This document shows positions 25,104 through 33,997 of a DNA stretch of 45,677 bases, in pieces. Below the pieces are notes generated by a model, which worked only from the letters and a program-made list of their open reading frames with translations, searched no databases and had not been told where the DNA came from. The position numbers were made by a program, and so were the translations under genes. Source of the DNA: Bacillota bacterium (GTDB lineage: Bacteria > Bacillota > Clostridia > Lachnospirales > Lachnospiraceae); contig JAEZUR010000109.1 in NCBI GenBank assembly GCA_023420935.1, positions 1-45,677 on the forward strand. Direction: 5' to 3'. Numbering within the stretch: the stretch's first letter is position 1; every line of letters begins with the position of its first letter.

Positions 25104-26498
25104 TTGATTAAAAATTATATTTTAGACACCAATGTATTGATTCATTTTCCTGGTTGTATACACACTTTTGAAGACAATAACATAATTATTCCAATTATAT
25201 GCCTAGAGGAACTTGATAATCTTAAGAAAAAGGAAGGTGTGATTGGTTATCAAGCCCGTGAAGCTATTCGTGAAATAAACAATGTGAGGCAATTTGGTAA
25301 TATTCAACATGGAGTTAAATTACCAAATGGGGGTACACTTAGAGTAGAACTCAATCATATGTATGCAATAGATATGCCAGATGGCATCGACTTAAATAAG
25401 AATGATAATAAGATATTAACAGTAACGCTTAATATTAAAAACGAATTAAAAAAAATTCCAACTATCTTAGTCACAAAGGATCTCTGTGTTGCAATTAAAG
25501 CGGAGTCCCTAAATATAGAGGTTCAGGATTATCAAAATGATAAAATTGACGTGGACCAAATTTATAAAGGTTATAAGGAAATAACCTTAAGTTCTGCCAA
25601 AATCAATAAAATCTTTGATGGAGGATTAAGTCTGGATAAGGTAACTAAGTTCGAAGTATTTCCAAATGAATTCTTTTGCATTAAAAGTATAGATAATAAT
25701 TCACATGAAACCATTGCAAAATATAATGGTAAGAAAATTGTTCCACTCAATTATGCCGATGAAAAAGCGTGGGGACTTACTCCGAAAAACAGAGAACAAA
25801 GAATGGCATTTGAACTTCTTATGGATGAAAGCATTCATTTGGTTACGTTAAGCGGTGGTGCTGGTACAGGAAAATCAATTCTATCTGTGGCGACGGCACT
25901 TCAGAAGGTAATTGAAAATAACATCTATGATAAGATTATCTTCGTGAAACCGGTTGTATCAGCAGGCGACTCTATTGGGTATTTACCTGGTACAGAAAAT
26001 GAGAAGTTGAAACCTTTCATGGACTCTTTTGGTGATGCTATTGAGAATTTAACCTCTGATCGGAATAAAAGGTATCTTTCTGAGAAAAATGATATGATGG
26101 GAAAACCAAATAAATTTGGGAGTAAATATTCCGAAAAACCTAATTTTTCTGTAGAAGCTTTTTTGGAGCAATATCGAGAAGCTGGCGTGATCGAAATGAA
26201 AACCTTTTCCTTTATGAGAGGCCGAACCTTATCAAATGCTATGGTAATTATAGATGAGGCACAGGAAATGACACCTCACTTGGCAAAAATGATGCTTACA
26301 AGAGCTGGTCAGAATTCTAAATTTGTGATGATTGGTGATCCTTCAGACAATCAAATTGATAATACACTTGTTGATGCAAAATCCAATGGTCTTGTATATG
26401 TGATAGAAAAGATGAAACCATACCTTATTACAGGTCATATTTCACTAGAAGAAGTGGAAAGAAGTCCTTTAGCCAAGATAGCAGAAGAATGTTTATAA
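25104..26498 (+). CDS. PIN-PhoH fusion protein (PhoH2/YlaK-like)
   Basis: This 464-residue protein starts with TTG after AAAGGAGG. The PIN domain (about 1-135) keeps the first metal-binding Asp in YILDTNVLIHF (Asp8) and the EELDNL motif. The PhoH ATPase domain (about 220-464) has Walker A GGAGTGKS at about 251-258 and Walker B VIIDEAQEM. PIN-PhoH proteins are RNA-acting enzymes linking a nuclease to a helicase-like ATPase. It is separated from the type VII module by a terminator, and 18 bases ahead of the chemoreceptor gene. Confidence 0.9.
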   Translation: MIKNYILDTNVLIHFPGCIHTFEDNNIIIPIICLEELDNLKKKEGVIGYQAREAIREINNVRQFGNIQHGVKLPNGGTLRVELNHMYAIDMPDGIDLNKNDNKILTVTLNIKNELKKIPTILVTKDLCVAIKAESLNIEVQDYQNDKIDVDQIYKGYKEITLSSAKINKIFDGGLSLDKVTKFEVFPNEFFCIKSIDNNSHETIAKYNGKKIVPLNYADEKAWGLTPKNREQRMAFELLMDESIHLVTLSGGAGTGKSILSVATALQKVIENNIYDKIIFVKPVVSAGDSIGYLPGTENEKLKPFMDSFGDAIENLTSDRNKRYLSEKNDMMGKPNKFGSKYSEKPNFSVEAFLEQYREAGVIEMKTFSFMRGRTLSNAMVIIDEAQEMTPHLAKMMLTRAGQNSKFVMIGDPSDNQIDNTLVDAKSNGLVYVIEKMKPYLITGHISLEEVERSPLAKIAEECL

Positions 26499-26531
26499 GC
26501 ACGATAGCTTTAAATTATGAAAGGTACAGGT

Positions 26532-28595
26532 ATGAATATGAAGATAAAAAGAATAAGTACTAAAATGTTAGCGCTTTTATTATCTGTAAGTATTTTATCT
26601 TTGATTTTGATATCTATGGTTAGTTATACAAGCAGTAAATTGGTGATAGAAGAGCAAATAAAGCAAAATATGAATGCCGAATTGGAAGCTCAGATAAATA
26701 ACATATTGTTAAAAACAAACGATATAGAGACAATTGCAACTCAAGTTGCAAGAAACGTTGAATCAACCTATTCCTCTACTTCACTGACACAATATGAAGA
26801 AATTCTTGGGAAAATAATCATGGAAAATGACTTGGCCTATGGAAGTGGAATTTGGTTTGAGCCTTTTGTATATGATCAAGGTGAAAAGTATGTTGGTCCC
26901 TATGTGTATAAGGAAAATAATTCACCTGTCATTACCTATGATTATAGTAATGCAGAGTACGATTACTTTAGTTATGATTGGTATAAGAATGCCACTAAGG
27001 GTTCGAAAGAACCTATCTTTTCGGAATTATATTATGATTCAACCTTGGGTGTAACCATGGCCTCCTGTACAGTTCCCATGTATAATGTCAACAAAGAATT
27101 CATAGGTGTAATAACTGTTGATATGAATATTACGACAATTCAAGAATTAATAAATGGATTAACTATTGGTAAAGAAGGTAAAGCCACATTATTTACAAAG
27201 GATGGAGTCTATATAACCAATATGGAGACCGATAAGGTAATGAATTCTAATATTTTAGAAGAAAATAATAAATCATTATCGTCTATGGGGAAAAAATTAT
27301 TGAGCAGTGATAGTGGAATTGGTGAGTTTACAAAGGATAAAGTACATTATAGTACATACTATAGTAAAGTTGGGGATTTAGGCTGGAAGTTAATGATACA
27401 AATCCCTAAATCTGAAATCAATCAGCCACTAAATACGCTGTTATTAAAATTAATTACAATTAGTCTTATATCAGTGTTACTTCTTACCTTAGCCATTTTA
27501 CTGCAGGTACGGATGTTAACTAGAAATATTAAAATAGTAAACAATTTTGTTCTGCGTTTGGCAGATGGTGATTTTTCTACGGAAGAAATTAATATAAAAT
27601 CAAAAGATGAGTTTGGGCAGATGGGGCAGGCACTTAATAAAATGCTTCGTCAGAATAAATCAGTTATTCAAACAATCAGAGGGGAATCAGATGAAATAAG
27701 TATAATCAGTAAGGAATTGGAAGATACGACAGTAAACCTTACAACAAATTTTGATAAGATTGAAACTGCTCTTAAAAGTATAAATGAAGATATGATGAGT
27801 TCCAGTGCAGCAACAGAGGAAGTAAATGCCTCAGTGGAAGAGGTGAATGCATCGATTAATATACTCACTCAGGAAACTAGTCATAGCTATGATATGGCAA
27901 TTACGATTAAGGAAAGGGCAGGAGATATACAAAAGAGGAGTACCTCTTCTTACGAAAAAGCAATGAATCTGACTATTGCGAATGAGAAGAACCTTAAACA
28001 GAGCATGGAAGAGGCGAGGATAGTTGAATCAATCGGTATTATGGCAACGACCATATCTCAATTGGCAGAACAAGTCAATTTATTGTCACTTAACGCGGCT
28101 ATTGAAGCAGCTAGGGCAGGGGAACAGGGGAAAGGGTTTGCTGTGGTTGCGAAAGAGATAGGGCAGATGGCAAATCAGACTACAAATACAGTGAAAGAAA
28201 TTACACAGACTGCTGATAAAGTAAGAATTGCATTTGATAATTTGATGGATAATGCAAGATTATTATTAAACTTTATTCAAGAGATAGTGACACCGGATTA
28301 CAAGACCTTTGTAGAGGTAGGGAATCAATATGGAGTAGATGCAAATAATATCCAAATAACTGCTACAAAGATTTCTGACATGACCAATAATATTGAAAGA
28401 ATTATGAATGAAGTCACAGAAGCAGTTCAAGGTATCGCAGTGGAAGCAACTAATACGGCTGCTAATAGTTCAAGTATTATTAATAATATGGAGATAGTGT
28501 CACATGAGGTTGATAATATAGAAAAAGCAGTTGCAAATGAAAGGGTTATGTCAGATAATTTGGACCAGGTGGTGAGCAAATTCAATTTGGATTAA
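26532..28595 (+). CDS. Methyl-accepting chemotaxis protein, dCache sensor
   Basis: The ATG at 26532 is seven bases after GAAAGG; ATG at 26517 has no site. About 687 residues. Membrane segments at about 10-32 and 300-325 flank a double-Cache sensor domain (SGIWFEPFVY, then DWYKNATKG, typical of dCache_1). HAMP follows, then the signalling hairpin with QVNLLSLNAAIEAARAGEQG. No CheR-binding pentapeptide is seen at the end. Ligand unknown; dCache domains often bind amino acids or other small solutes. Confidence 0.9.
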   Translation: MNMKIKRISTKMLALLLSVSILSLILISMVSYTSSKLVIEEQIKQNMNAELEAQINNILLKTNDIETIATQVARNVESTYSSTSLTQYEEILGKIIMENDLAYGSGIWFEPFVYDQGEKYVGPYVYKENNSPVITYDYSNAEYDYFSYDWYKNATKGSKEPIFSELYYDSTLGVTMASCTVPMYNVNKEFIGVITVDMNITTIQELINGLTIGKEGKATLFTKDGVYITNMETDKVMNSNILEENNKSLSSMGKKLLSSDSGIGEFTKDKVHYSTYYSKVGDLGWKLMIQIPKSEINQPLNTLLLKLITISLISVLLLTLAILLQVRMLTRNIKIVNNFVLRLADGDFSTEEINIKSKDEFGQMGQALNKMLRQNKSVIQTIRGESDEISIISKELEDTTVNLTTNFDKIETALKSINEDMMSSSAATEEVNASVEEVNASINILTQETSHSYDMAITIKERAGDIQKRSTSSYEKAMNLTIANEKNLKQSMEEARIVESIGIMATTISQLAEQVNLLSLNAAIEAARAGEQGKGFAVVAKEIGQMANQTTNTVKEITQTADKVRIAFDNLMDNARLLLNFIQEIVTPDYKTFVEVGNQYGVDANNIQITATKISDMTNNIERIMNEVTEAVQGIAVEATNTAANSSSIINNMEIVSHEVDNIEKAVANERVMSDNLDQVVSKFNLD

Positions 28596-28712
28596 TTAAA
28601 GAATGGAAAGTACGATGATTCAACCGATAAAATCTTTAAAAAACCAAAACAGAAGCAAACTTTGGATTATGTGAGAGGGTATTGTGGTTAAATTTTTTAG
28701 TTAGTATGTAGG

Positions 28713-28739
28713 AGTCTCCTTATTCAGGAGACTTTTTTT
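28713..28739 (+). terminator. Rho-independent terminator
   Basis: AGTCTCCT pairs perfectly with AGGAGACT around a 5-base loop, followed by seven Ts. It ends the PhoH/chemoreceptor transcript; on the minus strand no T-run follows, so it is one-directional. Confidence 0.9.
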
Positions 28740-28740
28740 C

Positions 28741-28881
28741 TTAATTTTTGCCGCTTGCATTCTGGGATGAGTTTTTAGTTGAGTTGCTACCAGAAGTGTT
28801 TTTGCTGCTAGTATTTTGAGTAGAGTTTTTACTTGCGTTATTACCAGATGTATTTTTGCTACTTGAGTTTTTACTAGACAT
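28741..28881 (-). CDS. Ser/Asn/Lys-rich 46-residue repeat protein
   Basis: On the minus strand an ATG at 28881 follows AGGAGG with seven bases of spacing and opens a 46-residue frame to TAA at 28741-28743. The protein is almost only Ser, Asn, Lys, Thr and Gly. It is built from an 18-residue repeat (SSKNTSG-x-N-x-x-KNS-x-QN-x) present twice and partly a third time, so the gene carries a 54-bp direct repeat. Such low-complexity small proteins occur in spore-forming Clostridia, where some relate to small acid-soluble spore proteins, but I cannot assign this one. It should be disordered and basic. Confidence 0.75.
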   Translation of the reverse strand: MSSKNSSSKNTSGNNASKNSTQNTSSKNTSGSNSTKNSSQNASGKN

Positions 28882-29080
28882 TTTCATTCCTCCTAAGAAA
28901 TATGATAATTGTTACAGACATATTATGAGTATATATAATAGTTAATATTCTTAAATGGATAAAAATTGTTAATTATTTTTCTTTAAATGGATATTATGAA
29001 TGAATTTTTAAGTTCATTTAAACTTATGGCTTTATGATAAATAAGAAAGAATAAAAAGGTCATAAGGAAGGAGTATTTCT

Positions 29081-30145
29081 ATGGATATTGCTATTATCCC
29101 AGCATACAATCCTGACAGGAAATTATTAGAACTTGCTAGAGAATTGCAGGAGAAAAGAATTGAACAAATTATTGTTGTAAATGATGGAAGTGTTAAAAGT
29201 ACTGAGCAGATATTTAATCAGTTAGGCGATAGCGTAATCATACTAAATCATAAAGTGAACAAAGGAAAAGGAGCTGCTATTAAAACAGCCCTAACATATA
29301 TATCCGAAATAAAATGTAATATTGAAGGAATTGTAATTCTGGATGCAGATGGACAACATCGTCCATCAGATGCCATTCGTTTACTTGATGAAGTTCATAA
29401 AAAGGATTCTAGTTTGGTATTGGGTGTACGATGTTTTCAAGGTGGTATACCATTTCGATCTCTTCTGGGTAATACAGTTACCAAGTATGTATTCCGACTA
29501 TTTAGTGGCAAATGGGTTTCAGATACACAAACAGGTCTAAGGGCATTTTCCAAAGATATGGTATCTAACTTAATCAACATCCGTGGTGATCGCTATGAAT
29601 ATGAGATGAACGTATTACTGACTTATGCCAAAAATAACACATTGATTTCAGAGGTTCCCATTGATACGATTTATCATGACCAAACTAATTCCTGTTCCCA
29701 TTTTCGAGCAGTTCGTGACTCACTTAGAATTTATGGTACTATTTTGGCATTCTCTGGGGCTTCCTTGGTAAGTTTCTTATTGGATTATCTATTATTTTCT
29801 ATATTGACTAGAGTTATTGGATTGAGATTTACAGAGGAGATAGCGCTTATCGGGGCAAATATTGGAGCTCGTTTCCTTAGCGCAGGATTTAATTATTATC
29901 TAAATAGTACATTTGTTTTTCGTTACAAAGAGAAAAGAGCAAGATCCCTACTTAGTTATATGATATTGGCATGTTTCATTTTAACTTTAAATACAGTTAT
30001 ATTATACTGCTTACACGACTACCTTGGGATTAATAAGGCTCTTGCAAAATTAGTGACAGAAATGATGTTATTTGTTATTAGCTTTATGGTACAGAAGTTT
30101 TTTATATTTAACAAGCGAAGAAAACAGGGGGTTATTACATTATGA
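29081..30145 (+). CDS. GT2 glycosyltransferase fused to a GtrA membrane domain
   Basis: This 354-residue protein has an ATG after AAGGAAGGAG. The GT2 domain (about 1-225) is of the dolichyl-phosphate-mannose synthase type: DIAIIPAYNP, then VVNDGS, then ILDADGQH with the DxD-like metal site. The C-terminus (about 230-354) is a GtrA domain with four membrane segments, which in phage and cell-surface systems moves the lipid-linked sugar. The fused product should make and perhaps flip polyprenyl-phosphate-sugar. It is translationally coupled to the next gene by an ATGA overlap. Confidence 0.9.
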   Translation: MDIAIIPAYNPDRKLLELARELQEKRIEQIIVVNDGSVKSTEQIFNQLGDSVIILNHKVNKGKGAAIKTALTYISEIKCNIEGIVILDADGQHRPSDAIRLLDEVHKKDSSLVLGVRCFQGGIPFRSLLGNTVTKYVFRLFSGKWVSDTQTGLRAFSKDMVSNLINIRGDRYEYEMNVLLTYAKNNTLISEVPIDTIYHDQTNSCSHFRAVRDSLRIYGTILAFSGASLVSFLLDYLLFSILTRVIGLRFTEEIALIGANIGARFLSAGFNYYLNSTFVFRYKEKRARSLLSYMILACFILTLNTVILYCLHDYLGINKALAKLVTEMMLFVISFMVQKFFIFNKRRKQGVITL

Positions 30146-31107
30146 AGAAAAGAAAGAAATTATTACCTATATGGCTTGTTATCGTAATCGACCTTGCCAT
30201 GATTAGCGCTTACACGGGAGCATTTTATGGTTTATATTATGTAGCACCAAGACAACTAGAGAGCAGTGGAATACAAATTATTAAGAGTGAAGCTTCGACT
30301 ACATCTGAATCATTAACTAATTCGTCCACAGACTGGTCAGCTAAGTTCGCTGATAAATTCACGGAAGAAATTGTATCGGATGAGAATTCTTATAGTAGTA
30401 GTGATATATCGATTGTTGTAGATCAATATACGAAAGGATCGGGAAAAACATTAGTTACTTATTATGTAGCAGATATTTACGTGGCTGACATTACATGCCT
30501 ACAAAGTGGGTTTGCAAATGATACCTATGGAGTGGGTTACACAGATGATGTACTTAGTATGGATAAGTCTCTGAATGCTATTCTAGCCATAAACGGAGAT
30601 TATTACGGTAATGGAGGAGATGGAGTGGTAATCCGTAATGGTGAATTATACCGAAGTACTATGAGTAATTCCGATGTCTGTGTTTTGTACTATGATGGAA
30701 CCATGAAAACATTTTCTGCGAACGAATTTGATGTTAACCAAGCCATTGAGGACGGTGCATATCAAGCATGGTGTTTTGGACCAGAACTACTAGATGAGAC
30801 AGGAAAAAGTATGACAGAGTTTACGGCTGACGGTCATGTGCAGAAGTCTAATCCGAGGAGTGCAATTGGATATTACGAGCCAGGACATTATTGTATGGTA
30901 GTTATTGATGGCCGACAGGCAGGATATTCCGTAGGGATGGATCTTACAGAATTTTCACAACTTTTTGAAGAACTTGGTTGCAGTTCGGCATATAATTTAG
31001 ATGGGGGTAAGTCATCAGAAATGTCATTTCAAGATGCATTTGTGAATCAACCTGCAGATGGTGGAAGGGAAGTAAGTGATTGCATTATTATTAAGGAGGT
31101 AGAATAA
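30142..31107 (+). CDS. Membrane-anchored phosphodiester glycosidase (NAGPA) family protein
   Basis: This 321-residue protein overlaps the previous stop by ATGA. An N-terminal membrane anchor covers about 10-32, then a Ser/Thr-rich linker. The family domain (about 80-320) shows AINGDYYGNGGDGVVIRNG, PRSAIGYY and NLDGGKSSEM, the hallmarks of the N-acetylglucosamine-1-phosphodiester glycosidase family seen in exopolysaccharide loci. It likely trims glycan or sugar-phosphate on the outside. The preceding glycosyltransferase and following DUF368 gene fit a surface-glycan pathway (inference). Confidence 0.85.
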   Translation: MKKRKKLLPIWLVIVIDLAMISAYTGAFYGLYYVAPRQLESSGIQIIKSEASTTSESLTNSSTDWSAKFADKFTEEIVSDENSYSSSDISIVVDQYTKGSGKTLVTYYVADIYVADITCLQSGFANDTYGVGYTDDVLSMDKSLNAILAINGDYYGNGGDGVVIRNGELYRSTMSNSDVCVLYYDGTMKTFSANEFDVNQAIEDGAYQAWCFGPELLDETGKSMTEFTADGHVQKSNPRSAIGYYEPGHYCMVVIDGRQAGYSVGMDLTEFSQLFEELGCSSAYNLDGGKSSEMSFQDAFVNQPADGGREVSDCIIIKEVE

Positions 31108-31108
31108 A

Positions 31109-31330
31109 ATGAATATAATAAAAACAGTTTTACCACATATAATCGTGATATTAGCTGGAATTTTTATTGTTCTATTGATATTGGATGACTATAATCCAAC
31201 CATGAATTTTATTAATAACACAGCTTCTATGAAGTTATTTTGGGTGTTTTGTATTTTGTCAATTATAAATGCAGCATTGTTAATAGTAAGGAATCGCAAG
31301 GAATGGAGAACTACACACAAGACGAATTGA
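31109..31330 (+). CDS. Small two-pass membrane protein
   Basis: This 73-residue protein has an ATG after AAGGAGGT. Two hydrophobic segments lie at about 4-25 and 42-62, and the C-terminus is basic. It is one base behind the phosphodiester glycosidase stop, hence in the same operon. I do not recognise a family; a helper of the neighbouring glycan proteins is possible. Confidence 0.7.
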   Translation: MNIIKTVLPHIIVILAGIFIVLLILDDYNPTMNFINNTASMKLFWVFCILSIINAALLIVRNRKEWRTTHKTN

Positions 31331-31339
31331 TACAAGGAA

Positions 31340-31368
31340 TTTACATATAAAATATCTTATGTTATAAT
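31340..31368 (+). promoter_or_regulatory. Promoter of the DUF368 gene
   Basis: TTTACA at 31340-31345 and TATAAT at 31363-31368 with a 17-base spacer. The transcript would start near 31375 and carry a leader of about 100 bases. Confidence 0.7.
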
Positions 31369-31377
31369 ACTCGCGAT

Positions 31378-31475
31378 GATAATTTTCCTTGCTTGCAAGG
31401 GGAAAATTATCCGTGGGACAAATACTGAAAGGAGTAAAGAAATATTAGAATTTAAGTATTTCTTATACGAAAATG
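31378..31475 (+). promoter_or_regulatory. Structured leader of the DUF368 gene with a hairpin between SD and ATG
   Basis: A first hairpin at 31378-31411 pairs GATAATTTTC with GAAAATTATC and CTTGC with GCAAG. Further on, the Shine-Dalgarno GAAAGGAG is at 31427-31434, too far from the ATG at 31473. Between them AAGAAATA (31437-31444) pairs perfectly with TATTTCTT (31457-31464). With that 28-base hairpin folded, SD and ATG are ten bases apart. No other ribosome binding site is seen. Confidence 0.6.
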
Positions 31476-32330
31476 GATAATAAGGTAAGAAGTAATTTAT
31501 TGATCATGTTAAAAGGATTTATCATTGGCTCTTCCATGAGTGTTCCTGGAGTGAGTGGTGGAACTATGGCCATTCTCTTAGGTATTTATGATAAATTAAT
31601 CAGCGCCATTAGTAATTTTACAAAAGATATTAAGAAAAATACAATTTTTCTTATGAAGTTTTGCATTGGAGCTGGAATTGGTATATGTTCCTTAGCATTT
31701 GCGATTAAATGGTTATTAGAAAAATTTCCATTTCCAGTGTCATTCTTTTTCCTTGGGGCAGTTATTGGTGGTATACCAGCGCTGTATAAAAAAACAAAGG
31801 AATCACCTCTTAAAATATCATCTGGAATTTATTTTCTTTTGGGATTAATTGTTGTAATATCGATCGGATTTATACCAGTAGGAAACTTTGATGTTAGTTC
31901 AGGGTCAGGAATCATCCATTATCTAATGTTATTAATTACAGGAATAATTATAGCATTGGCATTAGTTTTACCTGGAATAAGTACGTCTCATATGCTATTA
32001 GTACTTGGTATGTATGATGCAATGTTGTTGGCAATTACAGAATTTAATGTTGTTTATATTGGTATTTTGGGTATTTCTACGCTAATTGGAATCTTTTTGA
32101 TTACCAAACCAATTGAATGGACAATGAATCGTTTTCCGCATCAAACATATTGTACCATTATAGGATTTGTGCTTGGTTCAACCTCTGAGATATTCCGTGA
32201 TAAAATAATACCTGCGATTCCGAAGGATGCCAATTCAACTTGGTGGATATCATCTGTTTTAATTGCGATTGTTACATTTGTGCTTGGTTATATGGCAATT
32301 GCTTCACTATCAAGATTTTCTAATGACTAA
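31473..32330 (+). CDS. DUF368 (PopT-type) membrane protein
   Basis: This 285-residue polytopic protein has the DUF368 signature near the N-terminus, VPGVSGGTMAILLGIYDKL, and about eight membrane segments. DUF368 members (PopT) recycle undecaprenyl phosphate across the membrane in other bacteria. The gene has its own promoter and structured leader and sits beside glycan genes, which fits a role in lipid-carrier supply. No upstream in-frame start exists because TAG interrupts the frame. Confidence 0.9.
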   Translation: MDNKVRSNLLIMLKGFIIGSSMSVPGVSGGTMAILLGIYDKLISAISNFTKDIKKNTIFLMKFCIGAGIGICSLAFAIKWLLEKFPFPVSFFFLGAVIGGIPALYKKTKESPLKISSGIYFLLGLIVVISIGFIPVGNFDVSSGSGIIHYLMLLITGIIIALALVLPGISTSHMLLVLGMYDAMLLAITEFNVVYIGILGISTLIGIFLITKPIEWTMNRFPHQTYCTIIGFVLGSTSEIFRDKIIPAIPKDANSTWWISSVLIAIVTFVLGYMAIASLSRFSND

Positions 32331-32361
32331 TATTTATGACATAAAGGGTTTATGAATTATT

Positions 32362-32399
32362 AAAGGTTGCAAAGTGTGATTAACTTTGCAACCTTTTTA
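32362..32399 (+). terminator. Rho-independent terminator between convergent genes
   Basis: AAAGGTTGCAAAG pairs with CTTTGCAACCTTT around a 9-base loop, followed by Ts. It stops the DUF368 transcript and may also serve the opposite GH18 gene, whose side has a weaker T-run. Confidence 0.85.
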
Positions 32400-32432
32400 G
32401 ATGGTACAGATTCCCCTTCTGCCAATAGCTTA

Positions 32433-33728
32433 CTAAAACTCAGAGAAGTTATCTTCAATGGTTTCAATATCAAATTGCGAGTTAATAGACAACCAGGTAG
32501 GTGAGTTATAGTACATAATATTCCAAATAGCAATACCTTTTAAGTCATACTCATCCACTAAATTTAGGATAGCTTTTATTGATCTACTATCTTTAAACCA
32601 AACATAATGCTCAATACCAGCATCCGTATAGTAAAAATATGGTGTTTGTGTCCGTTCATTAAATTGTATGGAAACGCCAAGCTGATTGGCTAGATTAATT
32701 GCTCCTGAATTGGTAAGAGAGGTTCCTATGGAGTCTCCGGGTACGTAGGGTAGTTCCCAATTATAAGCAATTCTAGTTAGACCAATAAATATTTTTTCGG
32801 GTGGAATTTGTGTAGCAACATAGGATAGATATTCGGCCAAAAAGTCGACGGTGGTTTCTGCAACTTGTGAAATTTCGGCAGCAGCCCAAAGGTAAGAAAT
32901 TAGTATGATGTTATTAGCTATTTGACCTATATCCGTGAAAAAAGTATTTTTATATTGGATGCCTATTTTATATTGCATGGTAAAAGGAGTTAAGGTAACA
33001 AATACTTCAAAACCTTCTGAATTTAAACGAGTGGTAACATTAGCAATAAAATTTACATAGCCTGTTAGATCTTCTGGCAGGATGTTATGAAAAGCTAGAT
33101 TTAGGCCATAATAACCTTTTAATTTCATATTAGTTAGTACTTTATCAATCAAACGATCTTGTACTTGTTCATTACTAATTATACTGTGTGTAATGCCGTA
33201 ACTGCCTTTTCCCTGTTCAGTTAATGCAGACAAAAACATAATTGGTCGCACTCCATATTGCTTGGCTAATTGAATAATCTCAGTATCATTTAAATCAACA
33301 AAGTTGCCATTTGCAGTAACCTTAAAGTTATAAATAGTGAGATAAGTTAAGAAAGGTAATGTTGTTTTTAATACTTGTAGATTTATGTATGTTGTAGTGT
33401 ATCCTATTACTTTTATTTTATTTTCAGTAGTTGGGTAACTAATAATGATTTCCTCTCCAGTAGATAGAAAAACTCTGTCTGTTAACTGGGGATTATTTCG
33501 TTGTAATTGTTTTAGGGGGACGCCCTGTGTTTGGGCGATACTTGATAGAGTATCTCCTTCTTTAACAATATAGGTTCGTTCCGGATATGAAATCATTAAA
33601 GCTTGACCAATATTTAATATATTATTTGGTGACAAATTGTTGTCTTGTTCGAGCCTTTTTGTTGAGATATTATATTGCTTAGCGATAGAAAATATAGTGT
33701 CGTCTGGCTGTACTACATGAATTATCAT
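32433..33728 (-). CDS. LysM-LysM-GH18 protein, catalytically inactive
   Basis: The ATG at 33728 is favoured because an AGG lies seven bases away; ATG at 33740 lacks a site. About 431 residues. Two LysM domains (about 1-45 and 50-95) are followed by a GH18 barrel of the YaaH/SleL spore type. The catalytic strand in active relatives reads GYDGVNIDFEN. Here it reads GYYGLNLAFHN, so the Asp before and the Glu proton donor are Ala and His. It should bind peptidoglycan or cortex without cutting. No signal peptide is seen, typical for mother-cell-made spore coat proteins. Confidence 0.85.
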   Translation of the reverse strand: MIIHVVQPDDTIFSIAKQYNISTKRLEQDNNLSPNNILNIGQALMISYPERTYIVKEGDTLSSIAQTQGVPLKQLQRNNPQLTDRVFLSTGEEIIISYPTTENKIKVIGYTTTYINLQVLKTTLPFLTYLTIYNFKVTANGNFVDLNDTEIIQLAKQYGVRPIMFLSALTEQGKGSYGITHSIISNEQVQDRLIDKVLTNMKLKGYYGLNLAFHNILPEDLTGYVNFIANVTTRLNSEGFEVFVTLTPFTMQYKIGIQYKNTFFTDIGQIANNIILISYLWAAAEISQVAETTVDFLAEYLSYVATQIPPEKIFIGLTRIAYNWELPYVPGDSIGTSLTNSGAINLANQLGVSIQFNERTQTPYFYYTDAGIEHYVWFKDSRSIKAILNLVDEYDLKGIAIWNIMYYNSPTWLSINSQFDIETIEDNFSEF

Positions 33729-33837
33729 AGTTAACCTCATTACAATTCAATTATAACAAGTATATGATTAACATAACTTATAATTGACTAAACTAATAAA
33801 AAGAAGGAACGATATCGTGAGTTAGATATAAATAGTG

Positions 33838-33955
33838 GGAGCTAAGTAATGACTATAATAATGAATTGCTTGCATCCTTATATGAAGGTTTAAAATAATT
33901 TGATGCACCAAAGTAATATCTCGTAATATGCTAATGTATATTACGAGATATTTTT
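33838..33955 (+). promoter_or_regulatory. Possible leader peptide and attenuator-like terminator
   Basis: A 14-codon frame (33849-33893, MTIIMNCLHPYMKV) follows GGGAG at 33838. Downstream AATATCTCGTAATAT (33915-33929) pairs perfectly with ATATTACGAGATATT (33938-33952) and is followed by Ts to 33955. The hairpin is a terminator on the + strand just before the sugar dehydrogenase gene and no + strand gene precedes it, so attenuation is possible. The promoter is not clear. Confidence 0.45.
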
Positions 33956-33997
33956 CTTTCCACTCTGTCATAATGGTGGATTGTGTTGGGGGCTTGT

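Noticed and set aside
28931..29080. TTAAATGGATA direct repeats and a small inverted repeat before the GT2 gene
   Set aside because: The region is very AT-rich and the repeats are short; no consistent promoter could be placed, so I do not call a site.
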